From: Microbacterium sp. LWH7-1.2
Lineage (GTDB): Bacteria; Actinomycetota; Actinomycetes; Actinomycetales; Microbacteriaceae
DNA length: 64,000 bases
NCBI RefSeq assembly: GCF_038397755.1
Contig: NZ_CP151637.1
Coordinates: 248,001 to 312,000 of the forward strand
Direction of reading: 5' to 3'
The translations under genes were made by a program, and so were the position numbers. Of the stretch, positions 20,696 through 29,992 are shown one piece after another (position 1 is the first letter of the stretch; each line of letters opens with the position of its first letter). The notes under the pieces were generated by a model. That model was not told where the DNA came from and searched no databases. It saw only the letters and a list, made by a program, of their open reading frames with translations.

Positions 20696-22213
20696 ATGGC
20701 TTCATTCATCATCCGGCGATTGATCGCATCGATCTTCGTGCTTCTCGCCGCGACGTTCCTGATGTACATCCTGGTCTCGTTCGCGGGTGATCCCCTCGAA
20801 GACCTCAAACAGAGCAGCGCCCCCAACAAGGCCGAGCTCATCGAATCCCGCACCAAGCTCCTCAACCTCGACGTTGCACCGCCGCTGCGCTACTTCCTGT
20901 GGCTCGGCGCGCTCTTCCGCGGTGACTTCGGAGTCAGCATCCAGAACCAGCCCGTCAACGCGCTGCTGGCGAACGCGATCACGTCAACGCTGACGCTGGT
21001 CACCACCGCCACAGTCGTGGCCATCCTGCTGGGTCTCACGGTCGGCATCGTGTCGGCGCTGCGTCAGTACAGCGGTTTCGACTACGGCGTGACCCTGATC
21101 GCGTTCCTCTTCTTCTCACTGCCGATCTTCTGGGTCGCTGTGCTGCTCAAGCAGTACGGTGCCATTCAGCTCAACAACTGGCTGGGTGATCCTGTGATCG
21201 CCCCACCGGTGATCATCGGGGCGTCGATCGTCTCCGGGCTCGTCTGGCTGTCGCTGCTCGGCGGCAGGTGGAAGAAGCGTCTGATCGTGTTCGGCGTCTC
21301 GGCTGTGGCGACTGCAGCCGTCCTCACGTACCTCTCGCTGACCCAGTGGTTCGCCGACCCGGGGATCGGCATCTTCGTCTACATCCCGCTCGTGATCGGT
21401 ATCGCCTTCGCGGTCACCGCTGTCTCGGTGAGTCTTCGACATCGCAAGGCCCTCTACGCGTCGCTCATCGTGGCCGTGATCGGTATCGCTCTCTATCAGC
21501 CGATGACCAACTACATCCTCAACAACATGACGCTGGGGCTCTTCCTGATCCTCGCCGTTCTCGCGATCGTGGTGAGCGGCGTGATCGGCTGGTTCATGGG
21601 CTCACCGGATCGCTGGCCCGTCGTTCGCACCACGGCGATCGTCGGGTTCTTCACGGCGGGGCTGATCGCGCTCAACAAGTACATGTCCTACTGGGAGGCC
21701 TACTCCAACTCGAGCCGCGTGCGTGGCCGTCCGATCGCGACGGTGGGATCCTCCACGCCTGGACTCGGCGGCAACTTCTGGGTGCAGGGGATCGACCTGT
21801 TCACTCACTTGCTGCTTCCCACGATCGCGATCATTCTCATCTCCTTCGCGAGCTACACCCGTTACTCGCGCGCGAGCCTCCTCGAGGTGATGAATCAGGA
21901 CTACATCCGCACGGCCCGCGCCAAGGGCCTGACCCAGCGGACGGTCGTCGTGCGGCACGCCTTCCGCAACGCCCTCATACCGATCACGACGATCATCGCT
22001 TTTGACGTCGGTGCGATCATCGGCGGCGCCGTCGTGACCGAGACGGTCTTCGGTTGGGTCGGAATGGGCCGCCTGTTCGTGACCGGTCTGAGCGCCTCCG
22101 ACCCCAATCCGGTGATGGCATTCTTCGTCGTCACAGGAACGCTCGCGGTGCTGTTCAACCTCATCGCGGACCTCGTCTATGCGGGTCTCGACCCGAGAAT
22201 CAAGGTGGGTTGA
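20696..22213 (+). CDS. ABC transporter permease, DppB type with large membrane insertion
   Basis: 505 aa, against ~310-340 for usual DppB. The N-terminal (RGDFGVSIQNQPVNALL) and C-terminal (EAA loop in ARAKGLTQRTVVVRHAFRNA) family parts are normal. Residues ~160-345 form an insertion with about six hydrophobic stretches separated by short basic loops, placed in what is normally a short loop. The frame is continuous, so it is a real extension rather than a broken gene. It is followed 1 nt later by the partner permease. Confidence 0.9.
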   Translation: MASFIIRRLIASIFVLLAATFLMYILVSFAGDPLEDLKQSSAPNKAELIESRTKLLNLDVAPPLRYFLWLGALFRGDFGVSIQNQPVNALLANAITSTLTLVTTATVVAILLGLTVGIVSALRQYSGFDYGVTLIAFLFFSLPIFWVAVLLKQYGAIQLNNWLGDPVIAPPVIIGASIVSGLVWLSLLGGRWKKRLIVFGVSAVATAAVLTYLSLTQWFADPGIGIFVYIPLVIGIAFAVTAVSVSLRHRKALYASLIVAVIGIALYQPMTNYILNNMTLGLFLILAVLAIVVSGVIGWFMGSPDRWPVVRTTAIVGFFTAGLIALNKYMSYWEAYSNSSRVRGRPIATVGSSTPGLGGNFWVQGIDLFTHLLLPTIAIILISFASYTRYSRASLLEVMNQDYIRTARAKGLTQRTVVVRHAFRNALIPITTIIAFDVGAIIGGAVVTETVFGWVGMGRLFVTGLSASDPNPVMAFFVVTGTLAVLFNLIADLVYAGLDPRIKVG

Positions 22214-22214
22214 G

Positions 22215-23402
22215 ATGAACACCACGACAGTGACACCGTCGGAGTCGACCGAGGCCGAAGCCAAGGCTGAGATCTCGATCGAGCAGAAAGAGACGGAGGG
22301 CCTCAGCCAGGGCCAGATCGTCCGGCGCCGGTTCTTCCGGCACCGCGGCGCGCTTGTCGCGATGATCGTGCTCACGCTCATCGTGATCCTCGCCTTCACC
22401 TCGGTGGGCGTGAACCTCTGGGGCCTGCGCATCCAGGGCTGGTGGCCATACTCCTGGGATCAGATCGCGCCCAAGATCAACAACGGCGTCCCGACGCTGA
22501 GCCTGTGGCCGCTTCAGTTCGGCGAGCACCCGTTCGGACAGGACGAGGTCGGTCGCGACATTTTCGCGGTCGTGATGCGCGGGGCGCAGCAGTCGCTCAT
22601 GGTGATGGTCATCGCGGGCGTGGTTGCCACGGTGATCGGCGTCGTGATGGGCGCGATTGCCGGCTACTACGGCAAGTTGACGGACTCCGTGCTGATGCGG
22701 TTCACCGACATCGTCATCACGATCCCGCTCATCGTGATCGGATCGGTGCTCGGGAACGCCTTCGGCAGCCTGGGTGCTGCGGTGCTGGGTGTCGTGATCG
22801 GCCTGTTCGCGTGGACGACTATGGCCCGCTTGGTGCGCGGTGAGTTTCTGACGCTCCGCGAGCGCGAGTTCGTCGACGCTGCGCGCGTATCGGGTGCTCG
22901 TGATCGCCGAATCATTTTCAAGCACATCCTCCCCAATGCGGTAGGCGTGATCGTGGTGAACGCCACGTTGCTCATGGCGGGCGCGATCCTGCTCGAGTCG
23001 GCGCTGAGTTACCTCGGCTTCGGCGTGCAGTCGCCCGACACGTCGCTCGGCAAGATCGTCTCCGACAACCAGGCGGCGTTCTCGACGCGCCCGTGGCTGT
23101 TCTGGTGGCCAGGCATCTTCATCATCGTGATCGCTCTCTGCGTCAATTTCATCGGCGACGGACTGCGCGACGCGTTCGACCCACGTCAGAAGAAGATGCC
23201 GAGCGAGCGCGCCATGGCCCGCGCGGGCCGCGCCTCGGGCCCCGTGCCGGTCGCGGTCGACACCACGCCGTCGACGGATGCCCCGTCGGTGACGGTCGCC
23301 GGGGCGGCCGTGTACGCGAGTGAAGACATCGTGAACTATCACGACACGCGCCCGGAGCGGCCCGGAGACCCGACCCAAGAGCCGCTCAACCCGGAGCGGT
23401 GA
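22215..23402 (+). CDS. ABC transporter permease, DppC type
   Basis: 395 aa. A ~50-residue acidic N-terminal extension precedes TM1 (GALVAMIVLTLIVILAF). FGQDEVGRDIFAVVMRGAQQ and the EAA loop ARVSGARDRRIIFKHILPN are typical. The C-terminus has a ~75-residue polar tail after DALDPR-type sequence FDPRQKK. ATG at 22215 begins 1 nt after the previous stop; longer starts would overlap it. Confidence 0.92.
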   Translation: MNTTTVTPSESTEAEAKAEISIEQKETEGLSQGQIVRRRFFRHRGALVAMIVLTLIVILAFTSVGVNLWGLRIQGWWPYSWDQIAPKINNGVPTLSLWPLQFGEHPFGQDEVGRDIFAVVMRGAQQSLMVMVIAGVVATVIGVVMGAIAGYYGKLTDSVLMRFTDIVITIPLIVIGSVLGNAFGSLGAAVLGVVIGLFAWTTMARLVRGEFLTLREREFVDAARVSGARDRRIIFKHILPNAVGVIVVNATLLMAGAILLESALSYLGFGVQSPDTSLGKIVSDNQAAFSTRPWLFWWPGIFIIVIALCVNFIGDGLRDAFDPRQKKMPSERAMARAGRASGPVPVAVDTTPSTDAPSVTVAGAAVYASEDIVNYHDTRPERPGDPTQEPLNPER

Positions 23403-23412
23403 CGTGAGGTCG

Positions 23413-24021
23413 TCAGGCCAGCAGGCCGATCGCGGTGGCCACGGCGAGCGCCGTGATCACCGCGATGGTGGCCCAGTGCCATTGCACCGTCGAGGCTTCG
23501 GGGTCGACACCGGCCGCGAAGGCATCCGAGTCGCGCAGGGTTTCCCAGCGTCCGCGTATCAGTTGCGCCAGGTTGCCGCTCGGGGTCGTGATCGCGTCAG
23601 CCGGGCGCAGCTCGCCCACTCCGCCGCGCGCCGACTGCCCGACCCCCTCGAAGTCGCCGGCGGCGAGTCCGAGGGTGCGGTGCCGCCCCGGCGCCGGGGC
23701 GGCCCACACCGCCACACGTCCCGCCGCCGTGTGAAGTGTGAGCGAGTAGCGGGTGTCGATGGCGACGATCGACGGCCAGGGCACGAAGTAGGTCCGCAGG
23801 ACGTTCTGAACGGTGATGCCATGCTCGGCCACGGTGAGGCTCGGACGCCAAAACAGCGCCCAAGCCAGCACGGCGACGAGGACGATGGGCCACGCGTACA
23901 CCAGTGCGGCACCGGGGTCCGACCAGAACAGTGCGGCGACGCCGAGTGCACATACGACGATGGTCACGACAGCGAGGGCACGGCCGAGTACCGGCCGGTA
24001 CCGGACCTCCTGAAACGACAT
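23413..24021 (-). CDS. PH-domain-like membrane protein
   Basis: 202 aa. Two N-terminal TM helices (LGRALAVVTIVVCALGVAAL, then VLVAVLAWALFW), a central bacterial PH-like domain (SLTVAEHGITVQNVLRTYFV, then a beta-rich segment) and one C-terminal TM helix. Start chosen at ATG 24021 (MSFQEVRYRP). It lies on the opposite strand between the permease and ATPase genes of importer 2, only 31 bp from the ATPase start, so the two promoters must overlap. Function unknown. Confidence 0.8.
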   Translation of the reverse strand: MSFQEVRYRPVLGRALAVVTIVVCALGVAALFWSDPGAALVYAWPIVLVAVLAWALFWRPSLTVAEHGITVQNVLRTYFVPWPSIVAIDTRYSLTLHTAAGRVAVWAAPAPGRHRTLGLAAGDFEGVGQSARGGVGELRPADAITTPSGNLAQLIRGRWETLRDSDAFAAGVDPEASTVQWHWATIAVITALAVATAIGLLA

Positions 24022-24052
24022 GATTTCAAGCTTCGCAGATGGGACACCAAGA

Positions 24053-25861
24053 ATGACTGACACGACGCGCATCGGCGCCGAGAGCGCGGCGTCGCGCGGC
24101 GCGCTCCCCGAGACGATCCTCGAGGTCTCGAACCTCGGGGTCGAGTTCTGGGTCGAAGGCGAGTTCTACCCCGCCGCGATCGACATGAACTACCAGGTCC
24201 GCCGCGGCGAGGTCCTGGCGATCGTGGGCGAGTCCGGCTCTGGGAAGAGCACGAGCTCGATGTCGCTCCTCGGCCTCCTGCCGGAGAACTCACGCGTCAC
24301 CGGTTCGATCAAGCTCCTCGGGCGCGAGTTGCGCGGGGTGGACGACGCGACTCTGCGCTCGCTGCGCGGCAACGAGATCGCGGTGATCTTCCAGGAGCCC
24401 ATGACGGCGCTCAACCCGGTCTACACGATCGGCTTCCAGATCATGGAGTCCCTACGTTCGCATGATCGCGGTCTTGCGCCCAGCGAGGCGAAGGATAAGG
24501 CGATCGAGCTGCTGCGCATGGTCGAGATGCCCAACCCCGAGCAGTCCTTCCACAAGTACCCGCACCAGCTCTCGGGCGGCCAGCGCCAGCGCGCCATGAT
24601 CGCACAGTCCATCTCGTGCGACCCGCTGCTCCTCATCGCCGACGAGCCGACCACAGCGCTCGACGTCACGGTGCAGGCCGAGGTCCTCGATCTGCTCCGC
24701 AACCTCCACAAGCGTCTGGATTCGGCGATCATCCTCATCACGCACGACATGGGAGTCGTGGCTGACCTGGCCGACCGCATCATGGTGATGAAGAACGGCG
24801 TCGTGGTGGAGTCCGGCACGGTGGCCAAGATCTTCCACGCGCCGGAGCATCCCTACACGCAGCAGCTGCTCGCGGCGGTTCCGCACCTCGGTCTCGGGGT
24901 CGTGGAGGATGCCGAGACCGTCGCTCCGGCGGCTGAGGTCGAGACCGAGACCTCGACGCTGGCCTCCGTCTCCTCCATCCGGGAGCGCGCGACCGAGGCC
25001 GCTGAGGAGACCGTCGAGACCCGCAAGGCCGTCCTGCAGTTCGAGGACGTCGCGATCGATTACCCCAAGCGTGGGCGCATCCCGGCGTTCCGCGCTGCGG
25101 AGCACATCGACCTCGCCATCTATCCCGGTGAGATCGTGGGCCTCGTGGGTGAGTCCGGGTCGGGCAAGACCACTGTCGGGCGCGCGGCGATCGGTCTCCT
25201 CCCGATCGCCGAGGGCAAGCTGACCGCCGTCGGCACCGACATCTCGAAGGCGACGCAGAAGGACCTCTTCGCGATCCGTCGCCGCACCGGCATCGTGTTC
25301 CAGGACCCCGCGTCCTCGCTGAATCCGCGCATGCCGATCGGCCAGTCGATCGGCGAGCCGATCCTGCTCTCCGGGGAGGCCAAGGGCAAGGCGCTCGACA
25401 AGCGCGTGGAGGACTTGCTGGCCCAGGTGGAGCTGCCCAAGTCGTACCGCAACCGCTTCCCGCACGAACTCTCGGGCGGCCAGCGGCAGCGCGTCGGCAT
25501 CGCGCGCGCTCTGGCGCTCGCTCCCGAGCTGTTGGTCGCGGACGAGCCGACTTCCGCACTGGACGTCTCTGTGCAGGCCCGGTTCCTCGACCTGCTGCAG
25601 GAACTTCAGCAGCAGCTGCAGTTCGCTTGCCTCTTCATCAGCCACGACCTCGCAGTCGTCGACATCCTGTCGCACCGCATCGCGGTGATGCACCACGGCA
25701 AACTGGTGGAGACGGGGACGCGCGACGAGATCCTGCGCGGCGCCACCGACGCGTACACACAGCGTCTCATCGCCGCGGTTCCGGTTCCGAACCCCGAAGA
25801 GCAGAAGCTGCGCCGCGAGGCCCGCGCTGTCTTGCTGAAGCGGACCGGCACCGAGGACTGA
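24053..25861 (+). CDS. Dual ABC transporter ATPase (DppD-DppF fusion)
   Basis: 602 aa with two complete ABC domains. Domain 1: Walker [10 protein letters not shown], signature LSGGQRQR, Walker [13 protein letters not shown]. Domain 2 begins near residue 340: Walker [10 protein letters not shown], signature LSGGQRQR, Walker [13 protein letters not shown]. The linker (~residues 285-340) is Ala/Glu/Thr-rich. It serves importer 2. The gene is cut off from the permeases by an antisense gene, so it probably has its own promoter. The start was set at ATG 24053; an upstream in-frame ATG lies in the divergent promoter region. Confidence 0.92.
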   Translation: MTDTTRIGAESAASRGALPETILEVSNLGVEFWVEGEFYPAAIDMNYQVRRGEVLAIVGESGSGKSTSSMSLLGLLPENSRVTGSIKLLGRELRGVDDATLRSLRGNEIAVIFQEPMTALNPVYTIGFQIMESLRSHDRGLAPSEAKDKAIELLRMVEMPNPEQSFHKYPHQLSGGQRQRAMIAQSISCDPLLLIADEPTTALDVTVQAEVLDLLRNLHKRLDSAIILITHDMGVVADLADRIMVMKNGVVVESGTVAKIFHAPEHPYTQQLLAAVPHLGLGVVEDAETVAPAAEVETETSTLASVSSIRERATEAAEETVETRKAVLQFEDVAIDYPKRGRIPAFRAAEHIDLAIYPGEIVGLVGESGSGKTTVGRAAIGLLPIAEGKLTAVGTDISKATQKDLFAIRRRTGIVFQDPASSLNPRMPIGQSIGEPILLSGEAKGKALDKRVEDLLAQVELPKSYRNRFPHELSGGQRQRVGIARALALAPELLVADEPTSALDVSVQARFLDLLQELQQQLQFACLFISHDLAVVDILSHRIAVMHHGKLVETGTRDEILRGATDAYTQRLIAAVPVPNPEEQKLRREARAVLLKRTGTED

Positions 25862-25891
25862 CACGAGAGGAGCGGCGACGAGCCGCATCTC

Positions 25892-25990
25892 GCGTGCCTC
25901 ATCGCGGCCATCCCGGTGCCCGACCCCGAGGAGCAGCGCGTGCGCCGCGAAGCGCGTGCGGCCCTGCTCGAAGCGGGCCTGGAGGGCTGA
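25892..25990 (+). pseudogene. Relic of a second ABC ATPase 3' end
   Basis: The ~31 codons ending at the TGA 25988-25990 read [13 protein letters not shown] then [15 protein letters not shown]. This parallels the true ATPase C-terminus just upstream ([22 protein letters not shown]), diverged but clearly homologous. It has no start and no rest of the gene. It suggests a former tandem or replaced ATPase copy. Confidence 0.75.
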
Positions 25991-26025
25991 TCCGGCGCCG
26001 AAAGGCGATACACAGCAGCGCCCAA

Positions 26026-26031
26026 TAGAAT
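26026..26031 (+). promoter_or_regulatory. -10 box (TAGAAT) before typA
   Basis: TAGAAT lies 48 nt before the typA start and would begin transcription inside the following hairpin. Candidate only. Confidence 0.35.
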
Positions 26032-26062
26032 GGGGATGCCGGCATTCCGGCATCCCCATTCT
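26027..26062. terminator. Perfect hairpin between ABC operon 2 and typA
   Basis: 16-bp perfect stem (26027-26042 with 26047-26062), loop CATT. It ends only 17 nt before the typA ATG. It follows the relic and is the obvious terminator of operon 2, but it also overlaps any typA leader. Confidence 0.75.
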
Positions 26063-26079
26063 CTTTCAAGGATTCCCTC

Positions 26080-27993
26080 ATGGCGCGCGCCCTCCGTCCG
26101 GACCTCCGCAACGTGGCTATCGTCGCTCACGTCGACCACGGCAAGACCACCCTCGTCGACGCGATGCTCCGCCAGACCGGCTCGTTCGGCGAGCACGCTC
26201 ACGTCGAGGAGCGCGCGATGGACTCGAACGACCTCGAGCGCGAAAAGGGCATCACGATCCTCGCGAAGAACACCGCGATCACGTACAACGGCGTCCACAC
26301 CGACGTCCCCGTCACGATCAACGTGATCGACACCCCCGGCCACGCCGACTTCGGTGGCGAGGTCGAGCGCGGCCTGTCGATGGTCGACGGCGTCGTGCTG
26401 CTCGTCGACGCGAGCGAGGGCCCACTCCCGCAGACCCGCTTCGTCCTCCGCAAGGCGCTGGAGGCGAAGCTCCCCGTCATCCTCCTGGTCAACAAGACCG
26501 ATCGCCCCGACGCGCGCATCGCCGAGGTCGAGGAGGAGGCGCACGACCTGCTGCTCGGCCTCGCGTCAGACCTCCACGAGGACGTGCCCGACCTCGACAT
26601 CGACGCCCTGCTGGACGTCCCCGTCGTGTACGCGAGCGGACGCGCGGGCGCGGCATCCCGTACTCGTCCCGCCAACGGAGAGCTCCCCGACAACGCAGAC
26701 CTCGAGCCGCTCTTCGAGGCGATCCTCGAGCACGTGCCCGCCCCGGCGTACGACGACGAGGCGCCGCTGCAGGCGTGGGTCACGAACCTCGACTCGAGCC
26801 CGTTCCTCGGCCGTCTCGCGCTGCTGCGCGTCTTCAACGGCACGCTGAAGAAGGGCCAGACGGTCGCCTGGGTGCGTCACGACGGGACGCACTCGAACGC
26901 CCGAATCACCGAGCTGCTGAAGACGCGCGCCCTCGAGCGCTACCCGGCGGAAGAGGCCGGTCCCGGCGACATCGTCGCCATCGCCGGAATCGAGGAGATC
27001 ACGATCGGCGAGACGATCGCCGACCCCGAGGATGTCCGGCCGCTCCCCGCGATCACGGTCGACGACCCCGCCATCTCGATGACGATCGGCACGAACACCT
27101 CGCCGCTGGTCGGCAAGGTCAAGGGTCACAAGGTCACCGCCCGAATGGTGAAGGACCGCCTGGACCGCGAGCTCATCGGCAACGTCTCGCTCAAGGTCGT
27201 CGACATCGGACGCCCCGACGCGTGGGAGGTGCAGGGCCGCGGCGAGCTCGCACTGGCGATCCTCGTCGAGAACATGCGCCGCGAGGGCTTCGAGCTCACC
27301 GTGGGCAAGCCCCAGGTCGTCACGCGCAAGGGCGAGGACGGCAAGGTCAAGGAGCCCTACGAGCACCTCACGATCGACGCCCCCGAGGAGTACCTCGGCG
27401 CAATCACCCAGCTGATGGCCTCGCGCAAGGGCCGCATGGAGACGATGGTCAACCACGGCACCGGCTGGGTGCGGATGGAGTTCATCGTGCCGTCGCGCGG
27501 CCTCATCGGGTTCCGCACCGAGTTCCTCTCGATGACGCGCGGCACCGGCATCGCCAACGCGATCTCGCACGGCTACGACGACTGGGCGGGTCACATCGTC
27601 GCCCGACAGAACGGCTCGATCGTGGCCGACCGTGCCGGCGTCGTCACCCCGTTCGCCATGATCGCGCTGCAGGAGCGCATGAGCTTCTTCGTGCAGCCCA
27701 CCGAAGAGGTCTACGAGGGCATGGTCGTCGGCGAGAACTCGCGCGCCGACGACATGGACGTGAACATCACCAAGGAGAAGAAGCTCACGAACATGCGGTC
27801 CTCGACCGCCGACGCGTTCGAGTCGATGACTCCGCCCCGCCTCCTCTCGCTCGAGGAGAGCCTCGAGTTCGCCCGCGACGACGAATGCGTCGAGGTGACG
27901 CCCGAGAAGGTGCGTATCCGCAAGGTGATCCTCGACGCCACAGAGCGCGGCCGCGCCGCCTCGCGCCTCAAGCGCCAGGACGCCAACGCGTAA
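26080..27993 (+). CDS. typA: Translational GTPase TypA/BipA
   Basis: 637 aa ribosome-associated GTPase of the EF-G family, involved in ribosome assembly and stress adaptation. G-motifs: [10 protein letters not shown] (G1), [12 protein letters not shown] (G3) and NKTDRP (G4). The beta-barrel domain II, EF-G-like III/V and the BipA-specific C-terminal domain ([16 protein letters not shown]) are present. The gene stands alone between a hairpin upstream and a terminator downstream. Confidence 0.96.
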   Translation: MARALRPDLRNVAIVAHVDHGKTTLVDAMLRQTGSFGEHAHVEERAMDSNDLEREKGITILAKNTAITYNGVHTDVPVTINVIDTPGHADFGGEVERGLSMVDGVVLLVDASEGPLPQTRFVLRKALEAKLPVILLVNKTDRPDARIAEVEEEAHDLLLGLASDLHEDVPDLDIDALLDVPVVYASGRAGAASRTRPANGELPDNADLEPLFEAILEHVPAPAYDDEAPLQAWVTNLDSSPFLGRLALLRVFNGTLKKGQTVAWVRHDGTHSNARITELLKTRALERYPAEEAGPGDIVAIAGIEEITIGETIADPEDVRPLPAITVDDPAISMTIGTNTSPLVGKVKGHKVTARMVKDRLDRELIGNVSLKVVDIGRPDAWEVQGRGELALAILVENMRREGFELTVGKPQVVTRKGEDGKVKEPYEHLTIDAPEEYLGAITQLMASRKGRMETMVNHGTGWVRMEFIVPSRGLIGFRTEFLSMTRGTGIANAISHGYDDWAGHIVARQNGSIVADRAGVVTPFAMIALQERMSFFVQPTEEVYEGMVVGENSRADDMDVNITKEKKLTNMRSSTADAFESMTPPRLLSLEESLEFARDDECVEVTPEKVRIRKVILDATERGRAASRLKRQDANA

Positions 27994-28000
27994 ACCGGGA

Positions 28001-28052
28001 ACGGATGCCGCGACCCCCGCGCCCTGCGAAGGCGCAGAGTCGCGGCATCCGT
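28001..28052 (+). terminator. Terminator after typA
   Basis: Stem ACGGATGCCGCGAC (28001-28014) with GTCGCGGCATCCGT (28039-28052). The 24-nt loop holds a further GCGCC/GGCGC pairing. Both arms contain the recurrent CGGATGCCGC word. Confidence 0.7.
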
Positions 28053-28111
28053 CGTATCCGAAGAACCTCCTGCGGGGCGCGTGGCCCGGCGCTCGATGTC
28101 GGGCCCGTCGA

Positions 28112-28117
28112 TAGCAT
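28112..28117 (+). promoter_or_regulatory. -10 box (TAGCAT), leaderless azlC start
   Basis: The box ends 6 nt before the azlC GTG, placing the transcription start at or next to the start codon. Confidence 0.55.
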
Positions 28118-28123
28118 GACGAG

Positions 28124-28885
28124 GTGACCCTCGACCCGCATTTCGACGATGCGCACAGCGCCGGCGAGGGCCGCAGGGCAGCGCGCGAGGGGCTCGGCGT
28201 CGCGCTGGCGACCAGTGCGTACGGCATCTCGTTCGGCGCTCTCGCGGTCGCCGCCGGGCTCGACGTCTGGCAGACGTGCGTACTGAGCCTCGTGATGTTC
28301 ACCGGTGGGTCGCAGTTCGCGTTCGTCGGCATCGTGGGCGCCGGGGGACTGGCTGCGGTGCCGGCCGCGATCGCGTCGGCGGCGCTGCTCGGAGTGCGCA
28401 ATGTGGCCTACGGCATCCGCATGTCTCCGGTGGTCGGCGCGGGGTTCTGGCGCCGCGCGGCTGCGGCGCACTTCACGATCGACGAGTCGACGGCGGTGGC
28501 GCTCGCCCAGCGCTCACCGCACGCGCGGGCGCTGGGGTTCTGGGTGACCGGCATCGGGATCTATGTCGGCTGGAACCTGTCGACGCTCGCGGGCGCCCTG
28601 CTCGGCGACGTTCTCGGCGACGTCCGCGCGTACGGGCTCGACGCCGCGGCGGCCGCGGCGTTCCTCGCGCTGCTGTGGCCGCGTCTGCGCGCGCGGCAGC
28701 CGATCGTGGTCGGCGTGGCCGCGGCCGTCGTCGCGACCGTCCTCACGCCGGTCCTCATGCCTGGCCTCCCGGTCATCATCGCGGCACTCGTCGCGATCGT
28801 GGTCGGCGGGACGAACTGGCTCGGCAAGGACGACCGGGTGGACGCCGAACCCGACGACGTGGCCGAGCGGGAGGGACTGCCGTGA
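28124..28885 (+). CDS. azlC: AzlC family branched-chain amino acid exporter, large subunit
   Basis: 253 aa integral membrane protein. It works with AzlD to export branched-chain amino acids or analogues. The family start (GLGVALATSAYGISFGALAV) and the conserved MFTGGSQFAF segment are clear, as is GVRNVAYGIRMSP. The GTG start has no Shine-Dalgarno but has a -10 box 6 nt before it, so translation is likely leaderless. It overlaps azlD by GTGA. Confidence 0.92.
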   Translation: MTLDPHFDDAHSAGEGRRAAREGLGVALATSAYGISFGALAVAAGLDVWQTCVLSLVMFTGGSQFAFVGIVGAGGLAAVPAAIASAALLGVRNVAYGIRMSPVVGAGFWRRAAAAHFTIDESTAVALAQRSPHARALGFWVTGIGIYVGWNLSTLAGALLGDVLGDVRAYGLDAAAAAAFLALLWPRLRARQPIVVGVAAAVVATVLTPVLMPGLPVIIAALVAIVVGGTNWLGKDDRVDAEPDDVAEREGLP

Positions 28886-29196
28886 CGATGTGGACCGCGA
28901 TCCTCGTGGCCTCGATCATCTGCGTCGCGCTCAAGACGGTGGGGTATCTCATTCCATCGAAGTGGGTGGAAGCGCCCACACCGATGCGCATCGCGGACCT
29001 CCTCACCGTTGCGCTGCTCGCCGCCCTCGTCGCCGTGCAGACCCTCGGCGCCGGGCAGGCGGTGGTGGTCGATGCGCGGGTTCCCGCGGTGCTCGTCGCG
29101 GCGGGACTGCTGATGCTGCGCGCGCCGTTCCTCGTCGTGGTGATCGCCGCGGCCCTCGTGGCAGCGCTGCTGCGGCTGTGGGGCTGGGCGGCGTAA
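28882..29196 (+). CDS. azlD: AzlD family branched-chain amino acid exporter, small subunit
   Basis: 104 aa with four predicted TM helices (ILVASIICVALKTVGYLIP, LLTVALLAALVAVQTLG and two more), the size and layout of AzlD. The GTG overlaps the azlC stop as GTGA, the standard coupled arrangement; an ATG two codons later is an alternative start. Confidence 0.9.
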   Translation: MTMWTAILVASIICVALKTVGYLIPSKWVEAPTPMRIADLLTVALLAALVAVQTLGAGQAVVVDARVPAVLVAAGLLMLRAPFLVVVIAAALVAALLRLWGWAA

Positions 29197-29241
29197 CCCG
29201 CCGGCGAAGTCGGCGGCGAGCGGGCCCCCAGACGGGCTCGG

Positions 29242-29247
29242 TACCAT
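29242..29247 (+). promoter_or_regulatory. -10 box (TACCAT), leaderless start at 29254
   Basis: TACCAT ends 6 nt before the ATG of the small membrane protein gene. Confidence 0.45.
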
Positions 29248-29253
29248 CGACGC

Positions 29254-29619
29254 ATGCGTCCTTCCGTTCCCGCCCGCATCGGCAGCTGGATCATCGCCCT
29301 GCTGGTGGGACTGGTCTACGGGGTCGCCGGTACGGTGGCGCACGCGTACGCGCTCGGCTGGTTCCCGCTGGGCCTGATCCTCGCGGTGATCGGCTCCGGG
29401 GCGCTCCTCCTCGCCGTGCGACTGCTCACCTCCGACCGATGGGCGACCTTGGCGACGGGTCTCGGAATGATGGTGTCGACCCTCGTGTTCTCGGGCAGCG
29501 GCCCCGGCGGCTCGGTCGTCGTGCCCGAGTCGGAGCTCGGAGTCGTGTGGACCATCGCGGTGCCGATCCTGGTGGCGCTGGCGGTGGCCTGGCCGGATCG
29601 CATCCCCCGGATGGAGTGA
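29254..29619 (+). CDS. Small four-helix membrane protein (DUF6113-like, tentative)
   Basis: 121 aa. Four hydrophobic segments: IGSWIIALLVGLVYGVAGTV, LGLILAVIGSGALLLAVRLL, WATLATGLGMMVSTLVF and VWTIAVPILVALAVAWP. A glycine-rich loop with PGGSVVVPESELG lies before the last helix. The gene commonly sits next to fdxA-dapC in actinobacteria as far as I recall. Function unknown; the DUF assignment is from memory of layout only. Confidence 0.75.
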   Translation: MRPSVPARIGSWIIALLVGLVYGVAGTVAHAYALGWFPLGLILAVIGSGALLLAVRLLTSDRWATLATGLGMMVSTLVFSGSGPGGSVVVPESELGVVWTIAVPILVALAVAWPDRIPRME

Positions 29620-29658
29620 CCGCGCGTCGCACGGCGGATGGCTGCCGGAGGTCGCGGC

Positions 29659-29664
29659 TAGACT
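29659..29664 (+). promoter_or_regulatory. -10 box (TAGACT), leaderless fdxA start
   Basis: TAGACT ends 6 nt before the fdxA GTG. No ribosome site is present in between. Confidence 0.6.
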
Positions 29665-29670
29665 GGCCGG

Positions 29671-29991
29671 GTGACGTACGTGATCGCCCTTCCCTGCGTG
29701 GACGTCAAGGACCGCGCCTGCATCGACGAGTGTCCCGTGGACTGCATCTACGAGGGTGACCGATCGCTGTACATCCACCCCGACGAATGCGTCGACTGCG
29801 GCGCCTGCGAGCCGGTCTGCCCCGTCGAGGCGATCTACTACGAAGACGACCTGCCCGACGAGTGGCAGGATTACTACAAGGCTAACGTCGAGTTCTTCGA
29901 CGACATCGGCTCCCCGGGCGGTGCCGCCAAGGTCGGCGTCATCCACAAGGACCACCCGATCATCGAGGCGCTCCCGCCGCAGGAACACTGA
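29671..29991 (+). CDS. fdxA: 7Fe ferredoxin
   Basis: 106 aa soluble electron carrier of the actinobacterial FdxA type. It has two cysteine clusters, RACIDECPVDCIYEG and CVDCGACEPVCPVEAIYYE, for one [3Fe-4S] and one [4Fe-4S] centre. The GTG start is leaderless. The dapC GTG begins 1 nt after its stop, a pairing also found in mycobacteria (Rv1177-Rv1178, from memory). Confidence 0.93.
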   Translation: MTYVIALPCVDVKDRACIDECPVDCIYEGDRSLYIHPDECVDCGACEPVCPVEAIYYEDDLPDEWQDYYKANVEFFDDIGSPGGAAKVGVIHKDHPIIEALPPQEH

Positions 29992-29992
29992 C

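Noticed and set aside
25862..26028. Frame through 25956-28127 as a gene before typA
   Set aside because: It is out of frame with the typA gene over its whole length and Arg/Pro-rich; the only real coding trace here is the 31-codon ATPase relic.
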